Shown here: one piece after another, positions 32,932 to 44,335 of the stretch | Layout of the letters: the number at the start of each line of letters is the position of its first letter | Position numbering within the stretch: position 1 is the stretch's first letter | Assembly (NCBI GenBank): GCA_900318835.1 | Contig: ONLW01000010.1 | Location: forward strand, 1-64,000 | DNA length: 64,000 nt | Reading direction: 5' to 3' | DNA from: an uncultured Bacteroidales bacterium | GTDB lineage: Bacteria > Bacteroidota > Bacteroidia > Bacteroidales > P3 | The notes under the pieces: model-generated | Told to the model about the DNA's origin: nothing | The model's input: only the letters and a program-made list of their open reading frames with translations | Database searches by the model: none | Position numbers and translations under genes: made by a program

Positions 32932-35535
32932 ATGACCTTAGACAAGTTCACAATCAAAGCGCAGGAGGCCGTGCAGAAGGCGCAGGAGGTGGCCCTTGGA
33001 GGGCAACATCCGGCCATCGAGACGGCTCACCTGATGAAAGGGCTCCTCTCGGAAGACGAGAACGTGACGCCCTACCTCCTCAAGAAGATGGAGGTCAACA
33101 TCCCCCGCCTGACGCAGCAGGTGGATGAAATCCTTAACTCGATGCCACGCGTCAGTGGCGGACAGGTCTACCTCAGTTCCGATGCCAACCAGGCCCTCGT
33201 GGCCGCCGGTCAGCGGGCCAACAAGATGAACGACGAGTTTGTCAGTGTGGAGCACCTGCTGCTGGGCATTCTCAGTGGACGCGACCGTGTCAGCCAGCTG
33301 CTGAAAGACGCTGGCGTCAGCGAGAAGGGTCTGCTGGCCGCTATCGCCGACCTCCGCAAGGGCAGCAAGGTGACAAGCCAGAATCAGGAGCAGACCATGA
33401 ACGCCCTCGGCAAGTACGCCAAGAACCTCAACCAGCTGGCGCAGGCTGGCAAGCTTGACCCCGTTATCGGGCGTGACGAGGAGATCCGTCGTGTGTTGCA
33501 GATTCTTTCGCGTCGCACCAAGAACAATCCCATCCTCATCGGTGAACCCGGTGTGGGTAAGACGGCTATCGCCGAAGGCCTGGCGCAGCGTATCGTCAGT
33601 GGCGACGTAGCCGAGAACCTGAAGTCGAAGACCATCTACTCGCTCGACATGGGTGCCTTGATTGCCGGTGCTAAGTACAAGGGCGAGTTCGAGGAGCGAC
33701 TCAAGAGCGTCATCCGCGAGATTAATGAAGCCGACGGCGAGATCATCCTCTTCATCGATGAAATCCACACCCTCGTGGGTGCGGGTGGGGGAGAGGGTGT
33801 CATGGATGCCGCCAACATCCTCAAGCCGGCGCTGGCCCGTGGCGAACTCCGCGCCATCGGTGCCACCACCTTGGCCGAGTACCAAAAGTATTTCGAGAAA
33901 GATAAAGCCCTGGAGCGCCGTTTCCAGAGTGTGCTTATCGACGAGCCCTCCGTACCCGCCACCATCTCCATCCTGCGTGGCCTGAAGGAGCGCTACGAGG
34001 TACACCACCGCGTGAGAATCAAAGACGAGGCCATCATCGCCGCTGCCGAGCTCTCGCACCGCTACATCAGCGACCGATTCCTCCCCGACAAGGCCATCGA
34101 CCTTATCGACGAAGCCGCCGCCAAACTGCGGCTCGAAATCGACTCGGTGCCCGAGGAACTCGATGAAATCGAACGCCGTATCCGTCAGTTGGAGATCGAG
34201 CGCGAGGCCATCAAGCGCGAGAACGACCAGGACAAGATTGCCCAGATTGACAAGGAACTGGGCGGCCTCCGCGAGCAGCGTGACCAGATGAAGGCCCGCT
34301 GGCAGAACGAGAAGAGCATCGTGGAGGAGATTCAGGCCGAGGTGAAGAACATCGAGTCCTACAAGTTCGAGGCCGAGCAGGCCGAGCGTGCCGGCGACTA
34401 CGGCAAGGTGGCCGAGTTGCGCTACGGTCGCATCAAGGAGGCCGAGAAAAAAGTTGAAGACCTGAAAGCCAAGCTAAAACAGATGCAGGCCGACAATGCC
34501 ATGATTAACGAGGAGGTCGACTCGGAGCAGATTGCCGAAGTGGTCTCCAAGTGGACAGGCATTCCCGTGACGCGTATGCTGCAGAGCGAGCGCGAGCGGT
34601 TGCTGCACCTTGAGGACGAACTGCACAAGCGCGTGGTGGGTCAGGACGAGGCCATCAGCGTCATCGCCAACGCTGTGCGTCGCTCGCGTGCGGGCCTGTC
34701 GGACGGCAAGCGCCCCATCGGCAGCTTTATCTTCCTCGGCACCACGGGTGTTGGCAAGACCGAGTTGGCGAAGGCCCTCGCCGAGGTGCTCTTCGACGAC
34801 GAGAATATGATGGTGCGTATCGATATGAGTGAATACCAGGAGCGCCACAGCGTCAGTAGGCTCATCGGAGCGCCTCCAGGGTACGTCGGTTACGACGAGA
34901 GCGGCCAGCTCACCGAGGCCGTGCGCCGCAAACCCTACAGCATCATCCTCTTCGACGAGATCGAGAAGGCACATCCCGACGTGTTCAACATCCTGCTGCA
35001 GGTGCTCGAGGACGGTCGTCTGACCGACAACAAGGGCCGCACCTGCGACTTCAAGAACACCATCATCATCATGACCTCGAACATGGGCTCGGACATCATC
35101 CGTGAGAAGCTGGAGGGCAGCACGATGCCCACGCAGTACGAGCTCGATGAGACCAAGAACGCCGTGATGGAGATGCTCAAGCAGCGCATACGTCCCGAGT
35201 TCCTGAACCGTATCGACGAGATTATCATGTTCCAGCCGCTCTCGCAGAGCCAGATACGCGACATCGTCCGCATCCAGCTGCGCTCTGTGGCCAAGATGCT
35301 CGAACAGAATGAGATTACCATCTCCGCCACCGACGAGGCAGTGAACCGTCTGGCCGAAGTGGGCTACGACCCCGCCATGGGTGCCCGTCCGGTGAAGCGC
35401 GTCATCCAGCGCGAGATACTGAACGAGATGAGCCGCCAGCTGCTGGAGGGCAAAATCCACAGCAACGAGACCATCATCATCGATGTCATCGACGGCCAGT
35501 TCGTGTTCTACAATCCGAACAGCAAGAACACCTAA
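32932..35535 (+). CDS. clpB: ATP-dependent disaggregase ClpB
   Basis: The 867-residue protein has the two-helical Clp-N repeats (1-145), AAA-1 with [15 protein letters not shown] (about 205), the long coiled-coil middle domain (about 405-525, rich in Glu/Lys/Arg), AAA-2 with [15 protein letters not shown] (about 605) and the C-terminal D2-small domain. It rescues aggregated proteins with DnaK. Its length matches ClpB, not ClpA/ClpC. It is transcribed alone between galE and a terminator. Confidence 0.98.
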   Translation: MTLDKFTIKAQEAVQKAQEVALGGQHPAIETAHLMKGLLSEDENVTPYLLKKMEVNIPRLTQQVDEILNSMPRVSGGQVYLSSDANQALVAAGQRANKMNDEFVSVEHLLLGILSGRDRVSQLLKDAGVSEKGLLAAIADLRKGSKVTSQNQEQTMNALGKYAKNLNQLAQAGKLDPVIGRDEEIRRVLQILSRRTKNNPILIGEPGVGKTAIAEGLAQRIVSGDVAENLKSKTIYSLDMGALIAGAKYKGEFEERLKSVIREINEADGEIILFIDEIHTLVGAGGGEGVMDAANILKPALARGELRAIGATTLAEYQKYFEKDKALERRFQSVLIDEPSVPATISILRGLKERYEVHHRVRIKDEAIIAAAELSHRYISDRFLPDKAIDLIDEAAAKLRLEIDSVPEELDEIERRIRQLEIEREAIKRENDQDKIAQIDKELGGLREQRDQMKARWQNEKSIVEEIQAEVKNIESYKFEAEQAERAGDYGKVAELRYGRIKEAEKKVEDLKAKLKQMQADNAMINEEVDSEQIAEVVSKWTGIPVTRMLQSERERLLHLEDELHKRVVGQDEAISVIANAVRRSRAGLSDGKRPIGSFIFLGTTGVGKTELAKALAEVLFDDENMMVRIDMSEYQERHSVSRLIGAPPGYVGYDESGQLTEAVRRKPYSIILFDEIEKAHPDVFNILLQVLEDGRLTDNKGRTCDFKNTIIIMTSNMGSDIIREKLEGSTMPTQYELDETKNAVMEMLKQRIRPEFLNRIDEIIMFQPLSQSQIRDIVRIQLRSVAKMLEQNEITISATDEAVNRLAEVGYDPAMGARPVKRVIQREILNEMSRQLLEGKIHSNETIIIDVIDGQFVFYNPNSKNT

Positions 35536-35569
35536 TTTCTATAGAACGTCGAATTGAACAAATGCTACA

Positions 35570-35595
35570 GGGGCCCGCGGAGTACCGCGGGCCCC
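35570..35595. terminator. Strong hairpin terminator between clpB and the metallopeptidase gene
   Basis: The perfect stem GGGGCCCGCGG / CCGCGGGCCCC with an AGTA loop lies between convergent genes. Confidence 0.88.
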
Positions 35596-35602
35596 TTAGT
35601 TA

Positions 35603-36691
35603 TTATCTGGCGTAATACTCAAGCATTGTTTTGTGTATGTTGCGGAGGAGCTGGGGTGTCTGGTAAGGGATGAAGAAGAGACCCTGCTCCCAGCTGTGGT
35701 CGTAGCGGCCGTTGAAGCCGTAGGCGATGAGGTAGCTGAAGTTGTCGGCGAGGTACTCCTCGGCGGCGAAGAAATAGTCGGAGTTGTGACCCATGACGTC
35801 GTAGAAGTCGGTAGCCTGCCCGATGGGAATCATGGTGTTAGGCTCGTCGAGGGGCACCAGCACACCTTGCGTATAGTAGAAGAAGTTGGCCTCGGGGTCG
35901 GTCGCCGCGGATTCGGCATAGCTGCTGGTGTAGACGGCGGTGAGGATGCAGCGGCGCTTCACGCCACCGATGGTGAACTCGGCCCAGTTATCGTTACGCT
36001 CCACGTCGGGGTTGCTCGCCAGTAGGCTGCGCACCGTGGGGCCGAACTCCAACTCGTGGTCCATCACCGTGAACCCGACAAGGCTGTACATCAGCTGGCG
36101 GAATTGGGTATCGTTGCGAGTGATGACGTGGAATATCTCGTGGGCAACAACCTCACGGATGAAGTGGATGCGGTACTCCCAATAGTCGGCGTCGAAGGCT
36201 GTGTCGCCCTGAAAGGCACGGGCAGTGCGCTCGGTCTCGAACGAACTAAGGTAGATCTGGTTCTTGTGGGTATAGCCGCCAGCATAGCCTTCATCTTCCA
36301 TGTCGCTCTTGATGAAGACAATCTCGTCATCGAGAGGAAGTTGGAAGCCCAGCTCGACGCAGCGGCTCTCGATGAAGTCCATCACCTTCGAGAGGGCTTT
36401 CTTCTCGTCCTCGGTGAAGTCCACAATCTGGGCCTCGGCTAGGGCTTTGTACTCGTCGAGGGTGGCACCGGAGCGGCAGGTCTTCCAGTCGAGGTCGTTC
36501 TGGTTGAGTCCGTTGATATAGTCGATGTTTTCCATCTTCATCCGCAATCCTTCCTCCTTCGAGGCGAAACGGTAGCGCAGATGGGTTGTCGTGGCGGACG
36601 TCCCGTCGTCCTCTTTCTGGCACGCGGTGAAAAATGTCAAAATTAGGCCTGCAAGGAGCAGAATCTTGGTGAATGTTCTTTTCATTGTCAT
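35603..36691 (-). CDS. Lipoprotein, putative zinc metallopeptidase
   Basis: The 362-residue protein has a lipoprotein signal (LILTFFTACQ, Cys at about residue 24). VVAHEIFHVITRN places His184 and His188 as HExxH-like zinc ligands (here H-E-I-F-H), and EEYLADNFSYLI downstream could provide the third acidic ligand. This matches the 'putative zinc-binding metallopeptidase' lipoproteins of Bacteroidetes. It is probably displayed on the cell surface or the outer-membrane inner leaflet. Substrates are unknown. Confidence 0.85.
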   Translation of the reverse strand: MTMKRTFTKILLLAGLILTFFTACQKEDDGTSATTTHLRYRFASKEEGLRMKMENIDYINGLNQNDLDWKTCRSGATLDEYKALAEAQIVDFTEDEKKALSKVMDFIESRCVELGFQLPLDDEIVFIKSDMEDEGYAGGYTHKNQIYLSSFETERTARAFQGDTAFDADYWEYRIHFIREVVAHEIFHVITRNDTQFRQLMYSLVGFTVMDHELEFGPTVRSLLASNPDVERNDNWAEFTIGGVKRRCILTAVYTSSYAESAATDPEANFFYYTQGVLVPLDEPNTMIPIGQATDFYDVMGHNSDYFFAAEEYLADNFSYLIAYGFNGRYDHSWEQGLFFIPYQTPQLLRNIHKTMLEYYAR

Positions 36692-36761
36692 GTTGTTGTT
36701 TTTTCGGTTCGATTATTCAATTGTATGCATAGAGTCGTTTTGGGCATCGACCGTGGTCGAT

Positions 36762-38207
36762 TCATATTACCACCACCACTTTTTTAGTCGGCCGGTCACC
36801 GACTTTGACAAGGTAGACGCCTGGGAGCGCAGACGTCTCGTCTGCCGTGCTGACCAGTCGGCCCATCATGTCGAAGATGCGGACTGATTCACCTTCGGTC
36901 ACCTCGACAATGATGCGGCTGCCAACGGTGCGGACGAGGATGTCCTCGGTCTCAGAGATGTCCGCGCTACCGGGGATGCTGTTGCAGTTCTCTTCGATAT
37001 TGGGGAAGCGACCCCAGGCGGGGTGCTGGCGGTAGGTGTTGGCGGAGCCGCAGGGGACGATGAGGGTGGTGCGATAGTGGGGAAAGACGGTGTCGCCGAG
37101 GGTTGGGGGGACGGCGCTTTCAATGGTCAGGGTGTCGAGGTCGGTGCCGTCGAGGAAGAGGCTGTCGCCGAGGTGGGTGACGCTGGCTGGCAGGGTGAGG
37201 TTGTGCAGGCGCAGGCAGTTGCCCAGGGCCAGTGTGTCAATCAAGGTGACGTGCGGCGGGATGACGAGGCTCTCAATGTCAGTGCCCCACAGCAGCCAGG
37301 CATTTATTGCCTCCAGCTGTTCGGGGAGGTGCACATATTTGAGGGAAGGGCAGTTGTTCATGGCGATGGCGCCGATGTGGCGCAGCTGGTCGGGGAAGAG
37401 GAGGGTGTCGAGCAGGAGGTCGCTCTGGAAGGCGTGGGCTCCCACGCTGTCGAGCGTCGAGGGCAGGTCGATATGACGCAGGTTTTCACAGCTGAAGAAG
37501 CAGGCGTCGCCGATGGTGCGGAGTCCTTCGGGCAGCGTCATTGTCTCGAGGCCCATGCACATGAAGAAGGCGTATTCGCCCAAGGTCACGAGGCCCTGGT
37601 GGAGGGTTGCCGAGGTGAGACCGGTGCACTCCTCGAAGGCGCCTAAGTCGATGGTCTCGACGCTGGCGGGGATGTCGATGGAGGTCAGGGAGGTGTCGCC
37701 ATAGAAACAGGAAATGGGAATGGAGGTGATGCCCGTGGGGAGAGAGACCGACTGCAACCCCGTGCATTCGTAGAAACCAGCGATGCCGAGCTCTGTAACG
37801 CCCTCAGGGATAACTATCGAGGTGAGGCCTGCGCAGCCGTGGAAACTCTGCTGACCGATGACGCGGAGTGTTGCTGGCAGCGTGATGGCGGTGATGGAGT
37901 CACAATACTTGAAGGCTTCTGGTGCGAGGGTTGTCACAGGATGGTTGCTTCCGCCCTGCGGCACCGAGTCAGGGACAACCACCGGGCCCTGCGGCTTGCT
38001 GTAGCCCCACCAAGTCTCGATGCGCACACCGTCGTCGTGCATGTCGGGGTACATCGGAGGTACCAGCATCGCTTCGCCCGTCGTGTCGAGCAGATAGTAC
38101 AGGGTCACCCCCTGATGGGTGTAGGTGAAGAGAGAGTCCTGGGCTTTAGACTCAAGCCCTGCAAGAGTTGCCACCGCGAGGATGGCTGCAAACAATTTTT
38201 TTTTCAT
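36762..38207 (-). CDS. BspA-like leucine-rich-repeat surface protein with T9SS sorting domain
   Basis: The 481-residue protein has a signal peptide (MKKKLFAAILAVATLAGLESKAQ). About eleven LRR_5 (BspA/TpLRR) repeats follow with the consensus C-x-x-L-x-x-I-x-L-P at about residues 100-390. The C-terminal stretch of about 75 residues includes VRIFDMMGRLVST and PGVYLVKVGDRPTKKVVVV, a type A T9SS sorting signal. It is therefore likely exported through the type IX system and anchored on the surface. BspA-type repeats bind host proteins in oral relatives. Confidence 0.88.
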   Translation of the reverse strand: MKKKLFAAILAVATLAGLESKAQDSLFTYTHQGVTLYYLLDTTGEAMLVPPMYPDMHDDGVRIETWWGYSKPQGPVVVPDSVPQGGSNHPVTTLAPEAFKYCDSITAITLPATLRVIGQQSFHGCAGLTSIVIPEGVTELGIAGFYECTGLQSVSLPTGITSIPISCFYGDTSLTSIDIPASVETIDLGAFEECTGLTSATLHQGLVTLGEYAFFMCMGLETMTLPEGLRTIGDACFFSCENLRHIDLPSTLDSVGAHAFQSDLLLDTLLFPDQLRHIGAIAMNNCPSLKYVHLPEQLEAINAWLLWGTDIESLVIPPHVTLIDTLALGNCLRLHNLTLPASVTHLGDSLFLDGTDLDTLTIESAVPPTLGDTVFPHYRTTLIVPCGSANTYRQHPAWGRFPNIEENCNSIPGSADISETEDILVRTVGSRIIVEVTEGESVRIFDMMGRLVSTADETSALPGVYLVKVGDRPTKKVVVVI

Positions 38208-38282
38208 TAGATATTATTGTGTTTTTATAGAATTCTGAAAAAGAGTGATTTTGTGTAATTCCACATTTCGTTTTTTCGCCTG

Positions 38283-38312
38283 CAAAGATACACCTTTTCC
38301 ATTACATGCAAA
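38283..38312 (-). promoter_or_regulatory. Bacteroidales promoter of the BspA-like gene
   Basis: Minus-strand TTTG (38312-38309), an 18-base spacer and TATCTTTG (38290-38283) lie 76 bases above the ATG. Confidence 0.7.
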
Positions 38313-38400
38313 AAACCTTTTTTTCCACCGCCTGTTTACAAGATGAATGTTAAAATTAACATAAAAACAGCCTTGGAGACCCTTAGGACCCACTTCGGGC

Positions 38401-38487
38401 CAACTACCTGTCAATGACCTACCAAGGCCTTACCAACTCCTACCATGGTAGGAGTTGGTAGGGAGTTGATAGGGCGATGGTAGGGTT
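38401..38487. repeat. 11-bp-phased palindromic repeat, copy 5
   Basis: The centre is CCATGG at 38443-38448. Left units are ATGACCTACCA and AGGCCTTACCA; right units are TGGTAGGGAGT, TGATAGGGCGA and TGGTAGGGTTT. It lies between the divergent promoters of the BspA-like gene and dnaX. With those promoters it explains most of the 38208-38608 gap. Confidence 0.88.
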
Positions 38488-38514
38488 TTACTCGGAAGAA
38501 AAGCTCTACTTAAT

Positions 38515-38545
38515 TTTGTTATGTCGGTAATTATTCGTAACTTTG
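38515..38545 (+). promoter_or_regulatory. Bacteroidales promoter of dnaX
   Basis: TTTG (38515-38518), a 19-base spacer and TAACTTTG (38538-38545) form a perfect consensus. The leader contains AT-rich words resembling those at 1819-1851. Confidence 0.85.
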
Positions 38546-38608
38546 CAGGTGGAAAAAAATGAAATTTCAAATTTGAAAATTGAAAATTAAGATTTTAGGA
38601 TAAGCGAG

Positions 38609-39754
38609 ATGGATAATTTTGTAGTATCGGCAAGAAAGTATCGTCCCACGACCTTCGCCAGTGTCGTCGGGCAGGAACATATCACGCGGACGCTGAAGAA
38701 CGCCATCGCCACGGGTCAGTTGCCCCAGGCGTTCCTCTTCTGCGGCCCCCGCGGCGTGGGCAAGACCACCTGCGCTCGAATCCTCGCAAAGACAATCAAT
38801 TGCGAGCGCCGCACCGCCGATGGAGAGGCTTGCAACGAGTGCGATAGCTGCCGTTCGTTCAACGAGGGTGCCTCGATGAGCATCTTTGAGCTCGATGCCG
38901 CCTCGAACAACTCGGTCGACAATATGCGTGAGCTTGTAAAACAGGTATATATACCGCCGCAGACGGGCAAGTACAAGGTCTACATCATCGACGAGGTGCA
39001 CATGCTCAGTCAGGCGGCCTTCAACGCCTTCCTAAAGACCCTCGAGGAGCCGCCGGCATACGCCAAGTTTATCCTCGCTACCACCGAGAAGCATAAGATT
39101 ATCCCGACGATTTTAAGCCGTTGTCAAGTGTTTGATTTCAAACGTATTGAGAACGATGATATCGTGCGACACTTGAAATATGTGGCTGACAGCGAAGGGG
39201 TGAAATACGAGGAGGGTGCATTGGAGATTATCGCCCGCAAGGCCGAGGGCGGATTGCGCGACGCATTGTCGATTTTCGACCAGCTGGTGAACTTTACCCA
39301 GGGTCAGTTGACCTATCAAGGCGTGCTTGAAAACCTCAATGTACTTGATTCGGATTATTATTTTAAACTTACTGATTTTCTGAAGGCTGGCAACCTCAGT
39401 GGCGCCCTGCTGCTCTATCAGGAGATTATTGGCAAGGGCTTCGGTGGCCAGCATTTCCTCACCGGTTTGTGCGAACACATGAGGAACCTGATGGTGAGCC
39501 TCGACCCGATGACACTGCAACTCATCGACGGTGGCGTGGCCTTGCGTCAACGTTATGGCGTTCAGGCTCAGCAGTGTGGCCTTCCGGCGCTGCTGGGATG
39601 GCTCAACACCGCTTCCGATTACGAGTATAAGTTCCGCGAGGCTAACAATAAGAATCTGTTTGTCGAGGTGTGCCTGATGAAGATGTGCCTCGCCCCCGGC
39701 CCATCACCGAGCGGAGAGGGGAGACCTGTCGGCGCTCCAGGAGCGCAGGGATAG
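38609..39754 (+). CDS. dnaX: DNA polymerase III subunit gamma/tau, N-terminal part
   Basis: The 381-residue clamp-loader ATPase has Walker A GPRGVGKTTCARILA near residue 43 and the zinc module with CERR...CNECDSC. Walker B is DEVHMLS, and the sensor is LSRCQVFDFKRI. The domain III helices run to CLMKMCL near residue 360. The frame then enters Pro/Gly-rich linker sequence and meets TAG at 39752-39754. The same frame stays open afterwards to 40342 and encodes the tau C-terminus. The product to this stop resembles a gamma form. The ATPase call is certain; how full-length tau is made is not. Confidence 0.95.
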   Translation: MDNFVVSARKYRPTTFASVVGQEHITRTLKNAIATGQLPQAFLFCGPRGVGKTTCARILAKTINCERRTADGEACNECDSCRSFNEGASMSIFELDAASNNSVDNMRELVKQVYIPPQTGKYKVYIIDEVHMLSQAAFNAFLKTLEEPPAYAKFILATTEKHKIIPTILSRCQVFDFKRIENDDIVRHLKYVADSEGVKYEEGALEIIARKAEGGLRDALSIFDQLVNFTQGQLTYQGVLENLNVLDSDYYFKLTDFLKAGNLSGALLLYQEIIGKGFGGQHFLTGLCEHMRNLMVSLDPMTLQLIDGGVALRQRYGVQAQQCGLPALLGWLNTASDYEYKFREANNKNLFVEVCLMKMCLAPGPSPSGEGRPVGAPGAQG

Positions 39755-39805
39755 ATTGCAAGAAGTTCCGAAAGGGCAGGCACGGACCACACACCCATCC
39801 CGTCT

Positions 39806-39881
39806 GTAAAGACGCAGTTTGCTGTGTCTCTGCAAAAGGCTTCCGTTGTAAAGGAGACGCAGCAGGCTGCATCTCTACAGG
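39806..39881 (+). repeat. Two GAGACGCAG-type hairpins inside the dnaX linker
   Basis: GTAAAGACGCAG pairs (with wobbles) with CTGTGTCTCTGC at 39806-39833. GTAAAGGAGACGCAGC pairs with GCTGCATCTCTAC at 39848-39879. The same hairpin word occurs intergenically at 60606-60627, so the linker appears to have absorbed an intergenic repeat. Confidence 0.7.
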
Positions 39882-40342
39882 GGACCCCAAAGGTAATCGG
39901 CATGGTGCCGCCGCTGATGGGTGGCATCTCCATCAAGGCGACGCAGGATGCCGGCAAAATGCCGACGTTCCAGCATATCGAGGTGGAGGTAAAGCCGCTG
40001 ACGGAAGAGGACCTAACGGCCTATTGGAAAGAGGCGGGCGAGAAGTTGGGCTTGCAGGAATTGCTGTCCGAGGGTGTTCCGAAGTTGGGCGAAAAGCAGG
40101 GATGTTTTGAGGTTGATGCGCAGTCGGTTTCGTTCCATGAGGAGTTCAAACAGCATAAAATCAATGTTATGGAATTCCTTCGTGGCAAGACGGGCATGCG
40201 GATGCTCGACTGCAAGGTCAACCCGCTGTTTGTGAGCAAGGACGAGGTGATATATTCGCCCGAGGACAAATACAAGGCCATGGTAGAGCAGAATCCTCAG
40301 TTGGCGGAGTTGAGGAAGTTGTTCCCGATAATTGATTATTGA
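39824..40342 (+). CDS. dnaX: DNA polymerase III tau C-terminal part, same frame as dnaX after the stop
   Basis: After the in-frame TAG at 39752, the frame is open without a stop to 40342. Possible restarts are a GTG at 39824 or an ATG at 39901. The last 145 residues contain EVEVKPLTEEDLTAYWKEAG and end YSPEDKYKAMVEQNPQLAELRKLFPIIDY, the C-terminal domain of Bacteroidetes DnaX that contacts the polymerase alpha subunit and helicase. It is therefore the 3' half of dnaX and not a separate gene. It may be read by stop-codon readthrough or internal restart, or the stop may be a sequencing error. Confidence 0.75.
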   Translation: MSLQKASVVKETQQAASLQGTPKVIGMVPPLMGGISIKATQDAGKMPTFQHIEVEVKPLTEEDLTAYWKEAGEKLGLQELLSEGVPKLGEKQGCFEVDAQSVSFHEEFKQHKINVMEFLRGKTGMRMLDCKVNPLFVSKDEVIYSPEDKYKAMVEQNPQLAELRKLFPIIDY

Positions 40343-40365
40343 TGGTTTAAGGTATAAAGTTTAAG

Positions 40366-44248
<3,883 letters not shown>

Positions 44249-44281
44249 GAAATATTATCCTTCCGATTATGAAAAAAACAG

Positions 44282-44308
44282 CCCATGGCGCTGCTGGTGC
44301 GTCATGGG
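44282..44308. terminator. Possible terminator hairpin between convergent genes
   Basis: CCCATG (44282-44287) pairs with CATGGG (44303-44308), extended by CGC/GCG. A preceding A7 on the plus strand would read as T7 on the minus strand, favouring termination of the PPDK-like gene. Confidence 0.55.
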
Positions 44309-44335
44309 TATGAAATGTTTCGGTGAGGTAGAATG

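Noticed and set aside
32938-35460. Long antisense frames opposite clpB
   Set aside because: clpB is unambiguous; the antisense products are low-information shadows.
39670-40110. A second-frame open region across the dnaX linker, considered as a frameshift product
   Set aside because: Its translation is Gly/Arg/Cys-rich and lacks tau features, whereas the original frame resumes with a proper tau C-terminus, so a stop codon and not a frameshift is the issue.
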